NCBI GenBank assembly: GCA_019925105.1
Contig: JAHGAU010000010.1
Location: 124,001-188,000, forward strand
Direction: 5' to 3'
DNA length: 64,000 bases
From: Niebla homalea
Taxonomy: Eukaryota > Ascomycota > Lecanoromycetes > Lecanorales > Ramalinaceae
In this document: positions 10,901 through 23,133 of the stretch, piece after piece
Layout of the letters: the number at the start of each line of letters is the position of its first letter
How positions within the stretch are numbered: the first letter of the stretch is position 1
Notes under the pieces: generated by a model
Database searches by the model: none
What the model saw: the letters and a program-made list of their open reading frames with translations, nothing else
Told to the model about the DNA's origin: nothing
Position numbers and translations under genes: made by a program

Positions 10901-12059
10901 GTGATCGCCGACACGAGTGACGCAATCATACATGATTACAGACTCTCCGTCTCCCTCAATCTCGGCGTTCGAGACTTGAATTTGAGGCGCATTCGGGCGG
11001 TGCGCAAAAGTACCCCCGGGGGGAATGCGCAGTAGCTTCATCCGGGGAAGTCTGGGTATCCTTTAGTCAAATCGTCAGCCAGATCCCGTCAATTCCGCCA
11101 GCTTGGATTCGGGCGGCAGATTCCTTCTTCTCACTCCCTCTGACTAATCCCCCACCAAACCTGCAGACCCGAAGTCCCAAAGACCCAAAATACACCAAGC
11201 CTTCAAAAGCAAGAAAATTCCACGTTGCTTTACGGCTTTTCCCCACCAATCATATTCTTCCGCATCGGTACGTATCGGTACGTCTCCTTGGGTGGGAAGT
11301 TTTTGTGGGGGTGCACCGCATAGTTACGACACTATCTCACTGCTTGCATATTCCTTATCAATATTTCGCTTTTCATTATTTTCCTTGGGTCTGACGTGCA
11401 TTCGGCATCTGGACACCATTTCTATTTTACTTATTCTTATTTTTTTTCTGTCTGTTCTCTCTGACGCTTTCTTTTAGGAGTCAGAGTGTCACACACGGAC
11501 GACCAGGCAGAAGGAAAAAGAAGTGAGGAAACAAATATCACCGTTGACTCTCCATTCGGACTTTCCCTTTTCATCAAACGGAGCTGGGGATCTCATCTCT
11601 TCTTGGACCGTGACTCTGATTTCATTCATTCTACATTCTACATTCCACTATCCACCCATTCAACACTTACCTAGTCAGCAACAGTGACAACAACACGAAC
11701 CGTATCAGGCACCCTTGGTCCTGATTTACCTCTTCAGCAAGCAAATCAGATCATCGACAGCCAATGTAAAAATCTACTACACCGCCGCACCAACGCATCA
11801 CTCTCCCACTAAACCTGCAACGACTTCTACCATCCAGGGAAAACCAAGCCCCTCCCCAAGTCGTTATCAATCATTCGCACGACTAGCTTGGAGACTAGGA
11901 CTATCAGGCATCAATCTAAGACCTGGGCACACAGATACATGTCACCGCTTGAAACAAAGCCCACCCCACGTCGCTTGTTCTGATCCCAGCGCGCATCCGA
12001 GCATCTGTCCCATCACGAACCTGATACCGACTGTTCCCACATTACATTTCTGCACACTG
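7972..12059. other. Long non-coding stretch and creA upstream region
   Basis: About 4 kb between the inverted-repeat element and creA. The open frames here are short, overlap on both strands and carry no recognisable domain. The distal part may hold an unrecognised small gene. The proximal 1 kb (about 11000-12059) is the likely creA promoter and long 5' leader: AT-rich, pyrimidine-rich around 11380-11470, and open in the creA frame from 11715. Possible CreA-type SYGGRG hexamers occur at 11016-11021 (in a palindromic C/G run), 11305-11310 and 11584-11589, which would allow autoregulation. Such hexamers are common by chance. Confidence 0.4.
10695..10753. repeat. CAC/CAT simple repeat
   Basis: A run of CAC and CAT triplets. 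One frame would read poly-His, the next Thr/Ile, and the opposite strand Met/Val. None of these frames has coding character on either side, so I treat it as a microsatellite in the creA upstream region. Confidence 0.8.
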
Positions 12060-13532
12060 ATGCAACGAGCTACTTCAGCCGTCGACTTTTCCAGCCTGCT
12101 GAATCCAGACTCCCCGAACCCCCCCTCCTCGCGCAGTAACAGTCACAGCGACAGCCCGGACCAAGACCAAGACCAGATAAGAGTCACAGGGTCCAGTGAG
12201 GCTACCGTACAGGAGACAAACATGGCTGCCGCCGCCGTCCCATCGATGCCCCCTCCACTGGTTGGAGGCATGCCTCAGGCACCTCAAGAACTCCCACAGC
12301 ATGATCTGCCCCGACCCTACAAGTGCCCATTGTGCGACAAGGCCTTCCATCGGCTTGAGCACCAGACAAGACACATCCGAACGCATACGGGGGAGAAGCC
12401 ACATGTCTGCCAGTTTCCACGTTGTACCAAGAGGTTCAGTCGGTCAGACGAATTGACCAGACACTCAAGAATACACAACAATCCCAATTCGAGACGGAAT
12501 GCAAAGACACATAATGTTGCCGCCATGCAAGGCTATGCTCAAGATCAGGCCATTTCCAACGCCTTGATGCCACCTTCATCAGGGCCCAGCATCACTCAGT
12601 CGGCACCGACATCCAAGGTCGGCTCTCCCAATGTCTCTCCTCCGAATTCATACTCGCCATACAACAGCAACACTCCCTCGCACCTCAATCCGTCCAGCAG
12701 CCGTGGCAGCCCGCCAGCTCAAAATCACAATCCCAATCCTCTCGACATCAACCTCCTGGCCTCAGCTGCCTCCCAAGTCGAGCGGGAAGATCTACACAAT
12801 GGGCAGCAAGCGTCGGTGGTGGCACGGCACCACCATCATCATCATCACCATCATCATCCCTACTACATCCACCCCAGCGCCAGCGCCAACCGACTGCCCT
12901 CATTATCACAATATGCATACAGCCAGAACATGTCAAGATCACATTCACACTCGGACTCGGACGAGCACCACCATCACCACCATGTCGACTCGCGACCCTA
13001 CAAGCGCTCGCGCCCTAATTCACCTCTCTCGTCGGCGGGTCCCTCGTCTCCAACATTCTCGCATGAGGGCGGGGACAGCTACTCCACCACACCGGACCAC
13101 ACCCCTCTTGCCACTCCCGCCCACTCTCCGCGGCTTCGACCGTACGGGGACGGGATGACCCACAGTGGCAGCCCGGGCATCCAGCTTCCCTCGCTACGTC
13201 ATCTGACCCTTGCACATCCGCCGACACTCGCACCATTAGAGCCGCACCCGAGCAATGATACCTCGCCTTTTGGCAGCCTATCTTCCTCAGCCAGCCAAGG
13301 CTATCTCAGCAACTTGAGCACTGCTGCAAATCACGACGGAGCCCGGATCAGTGACATCATGTCAAGGGACGACGGCGCAAATCGAACACTGCCTGTGCCG
13401 AGTCAGGTTCCCAAACTAGGTGTACAGGACTTGCTAAATCCTGTCGTCACGATTACGAATGGTGGCGGAAGCGGGTTCAGCAGTCGGAACGGGAGTCAGG
13501 CTGGTAACGACTTGGAAACGAGAATGTACTGA
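12060..13532 (+). CDS. creA: Carbon catabolite repressor CreA/Mig1-type C2H2 factor
   Basis: A 490-residue DNA-binding repressor of genes for alternative carbon use, acting in the nucleus on SYGGRG sites. Two C2H2 fingers lie at about residues 87-140: [20 protein letters not shown], the HTGEKPH linker, then CQFPRC...[14 protein letters not shown]. The N-terminal [10 protein letters not shown] is the CreA family start, which is why I chose the ATG at 12060 although the frame is open from 11715. Two His tracts (near residues 257-266 and 303-308), a Ser/Pro-rich middle and the C-terminal [15 protein letters not shown] repression motif follow. It is longer than the roughly 400-430 residues usual in Aspergillus or Trichoderma, mainly through the His and Ser/Pro stretches. 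No intron is visible. Confidence 0.95.
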   Translation: MQRATSAVDFSSLLNPDSPNPPSSRSNSHSDSPDQDQDQIRVTGSSEATVQETNMAAAAVPSMPPPLVGGMPQAPQELPQHDLPRPYKCPLCDKAFHRLEHQTRHIRTHTGEKPHVCQFPRCTKRFSRSDELTRHSRIHNNPNSRRNAKTHNVAAMQGYAQDQAISNALMPPSSGPSITQSAPTSKVGSPNVSPPNSYSPYNSNTPSHLNPSSSRGSPPAQNHNPNPLDINLLASAASQVEREDLHNGQQASVVARHHHHHHHHHHPYYIHPSASANRLPSLSQYAYSQNMSRSHSHSDSDEHHHHHHVDSRPYKRSRPNSPLSSAGPSSPTFSHEGGDSYSTTPDHTPLATPAHSPRLRPYGDGMTHSGSPGIQLPSLRHLTLAHPPTLAPLEPHPSNDTSPFGSLSSSASQGYLSNLSTAANHDGARISDIMSRDDGANRTLPVPSQVPKLGVQDLLNPVVTITNGGGSGFSSRNGSQAGNDLETRMY

Positions 13533-13696
13533 TGGCAGCCGGAAGCTTTGCATGGGCGGGGGCAGAATGAGAAAGGGAGATGGCGCACACATGCACTATT
13601 CGCACAACAGTCATCATACTCGAATCGCCACTCACTTGGTCTCGTACTACTACTTCAGCACACATGATTTGCAACTTCTTTGAATTTTTAGGACCA

Positions 13697-13718
13697 GCGA
13701 GCGAGCGAGCGAGCGAGC
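13697..13718. repeat. CGAG tetranucleotide repeat
   Basis: About five tandem GCGA/CGAG units, 165 bases past the creA stop, in the presumed 3' untranslated region. Confidence 0.85.
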
Positions 13719-14483
13719 AATTCGTACTTGTTCTTGATTTTTAGACTTGGAGGAATGAAGCGATACACATGTACCAAGGGAGGAAACCGTTATCAGGCAT
13801 AGCGGATACAGAAAGGAGGAGAAAACGAGACTGGGGGGTTACATTTATGCAGCATGCTTCTTCATTCTTCCTTTGATCGGGACAGAAGAGAGAAGGAGCA
13901 AAGAGTCTGCTGGCCGGGCCGTGAGATTCCCATATAGACCGTTGAATGAAGTCATCGTTGGCTATGACAATCTCGCTCAGACCCATCCCCGCTCCACCAT
14001 CCACGCACCTTCCCCCACATCACCAATCAAAAGAAAACCACCTCCCATGTTCAACCCACCCCCCCCCCTCCTGAACCCAGCTCTCTCTCTCTCTCTCTCC
14101 CTGTCTCACCATCCATCCATCCATCAATCCTCCCTCCCCCATCACGACCCTGCCCCCCCACGCACGCAACCCCCTAAAAATCCGCGAGTGGGTAAAGTAA
14201 ATCACGGGGCCAAACAATCGATCGATCGCCCTTGCATCATCCGCCCCCGCAGCCCCTGCCCGCAACCCACGTACCCACGTACCTCTGTATGTATGTATGC
14301 AAGACATTCTCACACACATAATCACATACATGCGTGACACACAGGCGATGAAAAAAGGGGAGGGGGGCCGAGGGCGCGGGATGATGCGCGTGTGAGACAC
14401 GTTTTGGGGTGAGTGGGGGTAGCGGTGGGGAATAGGCGATTGGGGGTTTTTGGGGGGAGGGGGATGGATAAGCACTGTGGGCG

Positions 14484-14560
14484 TTAAGGAAGGGGAAGGG
14501 GAGGGGAAGGGGAGGGGAGGGGGAGGGGGAGGGGGAGGGGGTGGGTATGGGTGTGGGTAT
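14484..14560. repeat. G-rich tract (GGGGA/GGGGGA)n with quadruplex potential
   Basis: Many consecutive runs of four or five G separated by single or double A, followed by GGTGGGTATGGGTGTGGG. The plus strand easily satisfies the four-run quadruplex pattern many times over. Confidence 0.8.
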
Positions 14561-16143
14561 GGTAGAGCGAGGGGATGGTGAGGTTCGTACGATAGGGGGG
14601 GGGTGGTGGGTGGAATGGGGGACGGGGTGAGGTGGTCTGGGGAACGGTGATGTATGTATGTGCGTGAGTTTGCGATTGCGTTTGCGTTACAGGAACGTGG
14701 GATTTTATGAGGAGGATGGGGAGGAGGAGGAGGACGGATGGATGATCACGTGGACTGACAAGAGTGGAAGGAGGCAGGAAGAAAATAGGGTGGAGAGGTC
14801 GAGAGTCTTTGCAACATGGGAGGGCATGATGAGTATGACAGGCCGGATTCTTCGATTACTTTTTGGGCGGCGAGCTAACGTCAGTGCAAGTGGAAGTGCA
14901 AGTGCAGTGGTTGGATGGTCGGTTCATTGACAACAGTATGATAGCCCGCCCAATTCCTGTCGACTGTTCTCTTTGCTGTGATAGTCGTCGTGACGAAGCT
15001 TGTTCGGGCAGATCGTCTCTCTCGAAGATGGAAGAAAAGGCAAGGGTTCTTCTTCTAGATCACAGTTTGATGTTACGATCGGCAAGAGACCAAGGTCAAG
15101 GTACAGCAAAACTGGCTCATTGCATGATGAGCCTTGGTGGTCATGCCTCATATCATACATGTGAGAGATTTCATGGCCCAAGAGAGATGTCATCAGCAGA
15201 GTTTGAGACCGACCACAACCTGTCTTATCCGAGTTGCTTTTGTGATACATCAATCGCCATTTCACCTCTCCAGATCTTTGGAGCTCGATGCCTTCTTCCT
15301 CTGCACAAACACCATTGCTTCTGTTCCAGTCGTCTCGGTCTTTCCCGGTCCAGCATGGCTGCATGAAGTTTTTCTTCTTCAGGTTTGGGTGATATCGGTT
15401 CACCGCATACAAGTCGAGAAAAGACACCATTTACAATGATGGGGCACCGTCATGGAGCAAGCTTAGACTCAGTAAACAATGTTGCTCGCAGGCATATCAA
15501 CGCCAATCCCCGTTGATTTGCTGTCATCGTCATCATCAAAATATCTACTGTCCCTCAGAAGATGCTCGTATGTACCGCCAAGTTGTTTACCTCAACGATC
15601 ACACAACAAGCAATCACCGATTTCCTTTGCGCCTTGATTGCTCGTAGTGGGGTTTATGTATGCAAATACCCATGTCCCAGCGTTCCGACCTTCGACGATT
15701 GGCTTGGGTGGGTGCCTTGAGTGTCGATTTCCGTCAGGTGATAGCACGAGAGACTATCCATCTGTCGCCTTTTCTCCCTTCCTTGCCTTGATTGGCAGGT
15801 CGAGGGGCGCATCTTTTAGCTATTTGTTTGCTCGAATGACCGAAACCAGGCAGGCAGGCGACATCTGACGCGTGGACAACAGGCAAGCAGACATGCTTTC
15901 CTCGTCATCGGCGGGCCCATGCAAGCAACGAGAATGCAAACTGTTTTGTTCTGCTCCCACTGGTGACTTAAGAAGCCCTTCACGGCCCTCCTCCCCCACC
16001 CCAAGGTTCTCCTCTATACTCCATTCCATCTCTATCTCAACCTTCCAACCATCTTTTATTCCGGACACCGACGAAAACCCCAAGTCTTCGACATCCTTTT
16101 TCCATCTTGATCACACCGAACCCACACACAAACTCCCCCAACA

Positions 16144-16493
16144 ATGCCTTCCAACAATCAAATGTCCAAGTCCGACGCCTCCCGCGTGCAGTCTACGCAG
16201 GTATGTGCCGCTGCCGTTCATTACGGTTCCACCTCCTCACCCCAGAGCCTTGCTAACATCCCCCTTTCCCCCTCCAGGCTAAAGGAGGCAACGATATGTC
16301 CTCAGCCGGCTTCGCCGCGCGCGCTCAATCGGCCGGTGATCGCAACACCCAGGACAGTGCATCGGGCAATGCTTCCGGCAACAGCGGTGGTTATCGTGGT
16401 GCCTCAGGTGGTGGTGATCAAGGGTTTGGATCCAGCGGCGGAGGCAGTGAAGGGGAATGGCATTCCGGTGGTGGAGAGGGTGCGGGGTGGTAA
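16144..16493 (+). CDS. Small SMP/LEA-like hydrophilin
   Basis: Two exons, 16144-16200 and 16278-16493, encode 90 residues. The intron has GTATGTG, a TTGCTAACATC branch region and CTCCAG. The protein starts MPSNNQMSKSDASRVQSTQ and continues AKGGNDMSSAGFAARAQSAG. This Ser/Ala/Gly-rich pattern with a repeated A-x-x-x-Q-S motif resembles the seed-maturation-protein (SMP) domain of LEA proteins found in fungi. The tail is a Gly/Ser/Asn low-complexity segment ending in GAGW. Such proteins are disordered and are linked to desiccation or stress tolerance, so a protective role is inferred. The leader before the ATG is C-rich and CA-rich, often seen in highly expressed fungal genes. Confidence 0.82.
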
Positions 16494-17475
16494 GGGGGCC
16501 GACCTATTGGAAGGGGAAGAGTATGGAGAAAGGGGAAGACCGGATTGAAGAGTGATGATTCTTGCTTTAGATAGGGGAGATGGAAACTGTTGGCCGAAGA
16601 GGTCAGGATAGGGATGGGATCGATGGATGGAGACGTTGCACACTCTTTTAGTTTCGCTCTTTTCTTTGACAGACGCATGAAGGTCCATGCGTGGTGGATG
16701 AGAATGACAGGCAATCAATAGACGGAGCCGTTTGTGTCGTCCATAATATTGCAGTGGGAAGGTTGTGCGCGTTCCGCGCAAGATTTTCTTCATATCGTAG
16801 AAGGGTTTCACTTATTCCCAAGAGGAGATTTCAAGCACTGTGACTGCACAAATACTTGCTACCGGAGAGTCAAGTAGTCAAAGCGGCAACGATGGCAAGA
16901 CCGCTTGATCCACAATTGCTCTTACACCAGTCCTGGTAGGATGAGACTGATATATCCTTACTGTTCAAAAGGCTATGGTGGTATCCTTTATGATGAGCAT
17001 TGACCGTTCATGGCAGCATCCCCGGCGCCTCAGGCTGCTATTCGCACGTCACTCCATCTTTTTTGGTGTCTGATCTTCATGGGATGCAACATTTGAGCCA
17101 AATCCTCTTGTGTGGCGTAAATCATATGGCCTAAAAATGATTGGCCAGACCTCACCGACTCTGCAGGCTGCGGCTCGCAAGGTAAATCCCTCACATGAGA
17201 TGTGGATCAGCAAGTCTTCAAATGTAGCTGTGCGGATCAATTACGTGCAGCACAGGGTGTTTCATTGCTGGCTACGCCGCGGGCTGGTTATCGTGCCTGC
17301 ATGCAGCCAGGGATTTTCCAGGATTCTCTGTGACGTACCTCTGCACGAATGTTACATGCGCTTGAGCATTGCCATCTCGGAATTGTACTTCAGGTGTGAA
17401 GAGTCGCCAGATTCGCCTCTCTACAACCAAAGAGAAGTCTGGTAGTCATTCATTATCTTCCTGGCAGGCGCTACG
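16494..17475. other. Intergenic, no supported gene
   Basis: Short overlapping frames with no domain. The right part is the likely promoter of the DUF6536 gene. Confidence 0.4.
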
Positions 17476-19895
17476 ATGACATCGACTAGCTATCTCCAAA
17501 ATGCGCGGGTACTGCTGCCTTTCTACAAGATCGGGAAGTCTCTATGGAGACCGATGAGCCCGATAGCAAGAGTTTTTGGACACACTTTGAGAGCATGGCA
17601 GACCAGTATTGGATTATACGCCGTGCTGGCTGGTCTGGCTCTTGTCATCAACGTCAGTCTGACGATATGGATGAGTGTATCATTCCAATCTGTTAATCGT
17701 ATCACTACGATCATGGAGGGCGACTGTTCCAAAGTGTCAAATCTGGACACGTGGATCCATCTGGCCATCAACGTGCTCAGTATTCTCCTGCTGAGTGGTT
17801 CGAGCTATACAATGCAATGCTTGGTGGCACCGACCAGGCAAGAGATTGACAGAGCACACACAGCAGGATCCTGGCTTGATATTGGTGTGCCCAGTGTAAG
17901 GAATCTGTGGATGATCGAACGAAAAAGGACGATGGCATGGTCTTTGCTTGCGATCAGCTCTGTACCATTGGCTTTCTTGTGAGTTGTTCCTTTCGAATCC
18001 TGAACAGTCCGTCTCCCTTGTTGTCGATCAAACCTCTGAAGAAGACTAGCTACAATTCCGTCGTCTTCAAGGCCATCGAATCAAATGATTACAATCTGCT
18101 GGTCGTTGATGAAAGTTTTCTCAATTGAAGTCAGGCCATTGCTAGGACCGATGTGCCCAATTCTACGAACATGACGACCTTGTGCTATCCTCTGGAACAG
18201 GTTGATATCACATGTACCAATGGCGAGACCAGAAAGTCCCAAAGCTTGACGCAAGAATTGTACGAGCAGGTGGGGGCTATTCAAGAAAGATCAACATCAT
18301 TTGAAATCTTGGATAATAAGCAATGCATCCATGAGTACTCCCAGTCTTTGCACTCGGGAAGGAGGCACTTACTAGCAATCACACGTCAGCGAGCGAAAGC
18401 CCCTTCGCAGTACAACATGACCCATGTCAGTGGTTCAACACCTAATGACAGAAGTTATGCTGATGTTGTGGACAATGAGTTGGCGCAAGAGTGCTCCGAC
18501 TCGGAAATACCTTGTCTGCGAGTATCAGAAGGAAGTTTACTCAATTTCTGGAGTCTGACAACGACAACTGCCAACATCGCGAAAGACAATCAGACATATG
18601 ACTCGAGCGACTGGATGTGCTCCTTCGATTCAGGACCTATGTTTAGTCAGTCTGACGGTAGTTGCGTCCCAGATTCGTTAAATCCGAATGCTTGGAAGGT
18701 CAATGCACAATTGATCGAGTATTGTCGAAGTGAGAGAGTCGAAGAAGCATGTCGTCTTGAGTTTAGCATGACGATCGGCATCATCGTTGTGCTCTGTAAC
18801 GGCGCGAAGCTCGCGGTCCTGGTTTTCACAGCTTTCAGGCTTGATCAGGGGAGGATTTGCACCATTGGGTACGTGATTCCAGTCATAGATTACTTCATTT
18901 CCGGCTGACAATACCAGGGATACCCTTGGGTCCTTCCTCGATGAACAGGCTGAACCTCTGCTGTGGCAAAATACTGTCAAGGACAACGGTGGGGACCACC
19001 CAAAATGTGGTTCTTTCAGGGAAAACGCGAAGTATTGGATTGAAGCTCCTAGTGGAATCCGATCTTGCGCCTTAGCTTTGATGTTCGTTAACTCGCTCCA
19101 CACAATCTCCCTGTGTTTCTAACATCGAATAGGAGTCTAGGAATGTTAGCGGCTTCCAGTGTTCTTTTGGTGATGGGCACGCAACATCTTCAGGCCCAGG
19201 GTCTTCCGGTCAATATCCAATCCTTGTGGTCTTACGGGTTTGGGCAGGTGACTGCATTTGCCCTACTCAACCTCGACAAGAGCAACTCAGATTTGATGTA
19301 TTTTGTCTTGCTCGCAAATCTCCCTCAAGGGCTACTCAGCATCTGCTACCTCCTATATAACGGGTCATTCACCTGCATGTTGATGGAGCTGGAGTTTCAG
19401 AGATATGCTAGCCACCGAAAACGCCTCAGAGTGTCACTACCTGTCGACGGTCAAAGGGCCACGTACTATCTCCAGCTTCCATTCAGATATGCGATCCCAC
19501 TGATCCTGGCTTCGGGATCAATGCATTGGCTCGTTTCACAATCCTTTTTCATCGCGCATATTTTGAGCTACAGCAGCGACGGCATAAGGAATGAGAGGAA
19601 TGATGTCATCACTTGTGGCTACTCGCCGATTGCGATCATCTGCAGCATAGTGATCGGGACTCTGATGGTCATTGTGATCATCACTGTTAGCTTCCGAAAG
19701 TACGAGCCTGGACTGCCGCTGGCCAAAAACCGTAGTACAACGATTCAGGCAGCATGCAATCGATTACCCGAAGACACCAAGGCAGCTACCTCGTCCCTAA
19801 TGTGGGGTGTTATTAAAGAGGAAAACGGTACCAGTCACTATGGTTTCAGTAGCTATGACGTGAGACGACCAGTGAGTGTTTCTCGAAAGGTGTAG
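17476..19895 (+). CDS. DUF6536 multi-pass membrane protein with one in-frame TGA
   Basis: Exons 17476-17978, 18050-18868, 18918-19082 and 19133-19895 join in phase to 750 codons. The N-terminal part is the fungal DUF6536 domain: RAWQTSIGLYAVLAGLALVIN, LDTWIHLAINVLSILLLSGS, MQCLVAPTRQEIDRAH, GSWLDIGVPSVRNL, then YNSVVFKAIESNDY after intron 1. The C-terminal part has several membrane helices and the family-like LLYNGSFTCMLMELE and RATYYLQLPFRYAIPL. Function is unknown. The oddity is a TGA at 18126-18128 (codon 194), directly after VVDESFLN and in the frame of the rest of exon 2. No GT-AG pair of normal length removes it without breaking the conserved YNSVVF block. So this copy may be a recent pseudogene, carry a sequencing error, or need readthrough. 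Confidence 0.78.
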
Positions 19896-20386
19896 AGCGG
19901 TAAGATCCACACAATCAGGCTGGCAATAGAGCAATAAGTTTTGAGAAAAGGGAGACCTCTGAGTGTTGTACCAGGATTTTTCATTACAACCTTTTGTTCA
20001 GCATTGGCGCCCCACTCTAGGCACCGTTTTCCTCACGCGGCGTACGGCGAAGATCAATCAAAGGGCTGTCGATGCTAGAATGGTATCTGCGAACGATGAC
20101 CTTTTGCGTCCAAGCTTCTACACAGTGGCGCAGTGGCATCTTTCGCTGACCTTTGATCCATTGGAATCTTCCTTCCATCGCAACTCTTTTACCGTGTAAT
20201 TTTACCTGGGTGACCATGTCGCCTTGAGGACACTGCAAAAGCAGGATGCCAATCCCATAGAGCCGGATGTCGAGGCCGCGGCGCGCGCGGACTCAATCGT
20301 GTATCGATAGGTTCGCTGCAACAATCAATGCACAATCAAGGCAATTTATTCACTTGATGTCGGATAGTCAGCCGAGGAGCATTGCT
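19896..20386. other. Intergenic, no supported gene
   Basis: A GC-rich patch (GCGGCGCGCGCGG near 20278) and short frames only. Confidence 0.4.
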
Positions 20387-20872
20387 CTACACCGCCGCCC
20401 CCCTGTCTTCTCCATGCTCGTCTGAGGTGGTCTTCCAGAGAGCGACCCAACAAGCGGTCTTTGCAAACTGTCTCTGATTTCTCTTTAGCCCATTGAAATG
20501 GGAGGCAATCCAACGACTGTCATGCCTGACTCGGGTGTGGGTATTGTATGAACCAGAATTGACTCGTTTGTACATGTTGTCGATCAAAATAGTCAGATCG
20601 AACACAGACGATTCGACCTGCGTTCGACGTAGATTGCCCGTAATAAGATCGGCCAATGGATCTTTCTCGATTGTACTGATGAGCTTTGAAAATGCGGTTT
20701 CGTGTTCAAAGAGGTACCCTCGGTAATGCTTCAAACTACGCCATTCTGAGAAGTACGCATGCTTTTTAGGTTTCAGAGTGTTCTCTAAGGCTGAAAGCGC
20801 ATGGGGGTCTAAATTCACTAACAAGAGACTCCATCCGCTATCAGGCGACGATGAATCCGCCACCTCACCCAC
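20387..20872 (-). CDS. Hypothetical protein, 161 residues
   Basis: An uninterrupted minus-strand frame with balanced, protein-like composition: charged and amphipathic, with stretches such as FSEWRSLKHYRGYLFEHETA and SSVFDLTILIDNMYKRV. No signal peptide, membrane segment or known motif is visible and I do not recognise a family. It ends about 90 bases before the tRNA. It could be a small gene, or an exon of a larger gene whose other exons I did not find. Confidence 0.35.
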   Translation of the reverse strand: MGEVADSSSPDSGWSLLLVNLDPHALSALENTLKPKKHAYFSEWRSLKHYRGYLFEHETAFSKLISTIEKDPLADLITGNLRRTQVESSVFDLTILIDNMYKRVNSGSYNTHTRVRHDSRWIASHFNGLKRNQRQFAKTACWVALWKTTSDEHGEDRGAAV

Positions 20873-20964
20873 GAATTAGAACGAGGCTCACAGTGTAGTA
20901 ACCGACGGAAACAAATTTACTGGTATATTAATTATGATAAAATCATTTTCCACGTTGCCATAAC

Positions 20965-21084
20965 GACAAGGTGGCCGAGCGGTCTAAGGCGCGCGACTCA
21001 AGTTTGCAAACTTAATGCGGGCTTTTAACCTGTCATTGCATTCGCGTATCGAAAGGTGCGTGGGTTCGAATCCCACCCTTGTCA
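20965..21084 (+). tRNA. tRNA-Leu (anticodon CAA) with a 38-nt intron
   Basis: The acceptor stem GACAAGG (20965-20971) pairs with CCTTGTC (21077-21083), with discriminator A at 21084. The D arm is GCC/GGC with the GG dinucleotide. The anticodon stem is CGCGA (20992-20996) with TCGCG (21042-21046). The anticodon CAA is at 20999-21001, followed by G37, and the intron is 21003-21040. The long variable arm of type II tRNAs (ATC-GAAA-GGT) and the T arm GTGGG-TTCGAAT-CCCAC are present. Eukaryotic nuclear tRNA-Leu(CAA) genes commonly carry an intron at exactly this site. The A-box and B-box promoters are internal. Confidence 0.95.
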
Positions 21085-23133
21085 TCACTAAATTTTTTGC
21101 GTTTCTGTATGCCGGAATCATGGGCATCAGATGCGTGACGAGTGCTAGAAGCGCGTAGGTGACCGGAGCATTGATGTTGCAGGGTTTTGGCGGAAGGATT
21201 TCGCAAATCACCTTCGTGCCCTCTCCTGATTCAAAGGTTGAAGAGATCACCCTTCTTAATGAATAGTTTGCGAGACATTGCTCTAACTCACGCGGCAAAA
21301 CCCTCTATAACATCCGTACATTGAAGTAAGAAGCTGAAATACTGTGAAGTGAACACAGCTCGACGACGACCAAGGACAATCTTGGATGATTGAACTCCAA
21401 TTGCTCTGGATCGAGCCCGACTCCCGAGGCTTTACGGGTTCTGAGTAAGGCTCAGCGTGACCAGTCTGTCACACACACGAAGAGGCTACAAGCTTGAGGA
21501 TTCACGAGCTCTTTCCAAAACTTTAGCTTCAGGCCAAGCGCGGCTCATGTCGGTGACTGAGCTAAGTGTGATCAATTCACCATTCCGAAGGACGTAATAA
21601 TCCATGTGACATCACGGACTTGAGCAATTGAAGTCTTATGACATCCTCTATCATGTGAACAATAAGGTGGCGTCCTTCTCCGTGTGTGATTTGGAGTGAC
21701 GATTTTTGCAGGATCCGTAGGAATGGTGAAGAATTGAGGAGAGCGATTATAAATACAGCGTCTCCCGCCGATTTCCTCTTCCTTACATATCCAATCACCT
21801 GTGATTTCGATACATTCTTCTCCACCCTAATCCGGAGGTTTGCCAATGAAGATGAATACTGATCATGCATCCTGATTACGCGTCACCTTTGGTCAATACA
21901 TTTGTCGTCACTCTGAGCTCTTGCACACTGACATAACACGTCCGTAATGACTATGTCGCAACGCATCCTACATATGATACCGTCTCAACGCAGCTTCCAA
22001 GGCTGTATGGTCATCGCTGTGGATGTCTTGGACCCTGTGAATGCGTATACTTAACCCGACGTCGGCGACAAGTGAAAGAGCCTTAGTCATGGCCTAGCTG
22101 AGCATGCTGACCAAGGAAAGGCATCTCTCACTGTATACCAGATCAACATCTGCTTTCGAACACGATTCTCATTCTGAGTGTCTTTGTCACATTCTTCAAT
22201 GATTGCAGCCATGCAGAGGCCTCACCGTCGAACTATCAACAGCCGCATGTTCTACTGTTTCGTTACGTAGGGGCTCCAGCTCTTGAATTTTCTCTTCAAG
22301 GTTTGTAATTGCCAGCATGCCCACAAATATCAAACTGGCGAGTGAATCTGTCCTTCACAAACACCAAGATATACACGCCCGTGAAACGAAGCTTGAATAA
22401 CGAGTCGTTTCTACAAACGTACTAGATATATATGTAATCTCGCGATGCTTCAATCTCCCTGACTGTCTCCCTCTCAATTACTGGTGAAGACCAAACATTA
22501 TTTTCAGGGTTTCCAATTCCAAACACTGGCCTTTCAGATTCCTACTCCCGCCTTTTTCTATCTGTCTCAGACACCAGCTTCGCAAAATTCAGCGTGATTC
22601 AGGCAGCACTCGTGTGTCCAAGAGGTCGGATATCCACCCGAAATGTATAAGCCCGTAAGCTCAAGATCTTTTCCTGGACCAATAACGACGACATAAATAT
22701 AGATTGGTACATCTAGCGGGGCATTGATGGTATTATCACGGATGACATTTTGACAGAATTTAAAATATAGACACCATTTAGCGAGGAAAGGAAACACGGC
22801 TGGACGCTAAAGTCAGTGATGGGACACTTCATCTTCAATTTCTGGTTGTTCCCTTCGACACCTGCTCTCACGGCTAAAAGCGAACGTTTCTCTCAACAGT
22901 ACGCGGAGTTATACATAACGTTCTTCGTTGAACTCGGCACCAATACAAAAATTGCCCTGACCGAAGTCATGGTGGCCCTGGATCCTGCGAGACGTCAAGT
23001 CCCTCAGAAGTCTTCGAGTGAAGGAGTCAGGCAATAAGTGAAATAAACATGACTAAGATCTGATTTTCTGTCAGCCTCGCCAGCATACATTCAAACTTGG
23101 ATTACACGGGTCCCGCAGCCCCTGTGACCATCA
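21085..23133. other. Gene-poor stretch, no supported gene
   Basis: Short frames on both strands without recognisable domains. Base composition is moderately AT-rich. I see no inverted repeats as clear as the two elements elsewhere in the window. Confidence 0.4.

Larger units (their letters stand above)
13533..16143. other. creA 3' region, simple-sequence rich, no supported gene
   Basis: This 2.6-kb stretch includes a CGAG repeat, C-rich and CT-rich tracts around 14040-14160, CATC and GTAT short repeats near 14110 and 14290, and a long G-rich tract at 14484-14560. Open frames at 14863-15439 overlap on both strands without a recognisable domain. The last 150 bases before 16144 are pyrimidine-rich with CA-rich sequence next to the ATG, a typical fungal promoter and leader for the next gene. 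Confidence 0.45.

Noticed and set aside
11715..12059. N-terminal extension of CreA by 115 residues
   Set aside because: The frame is open, but the family start motif ([10 protein letters not shown]) follows the ATG at 12060 and the upstream part looks like leader sequence.
18101..18145. Short intron that would remove the TGA in the DUF6536 gene
   Set aside because: Candidate GT-AG pairs are 29-33 bases (too short) or 44 bases (shifts the frame).
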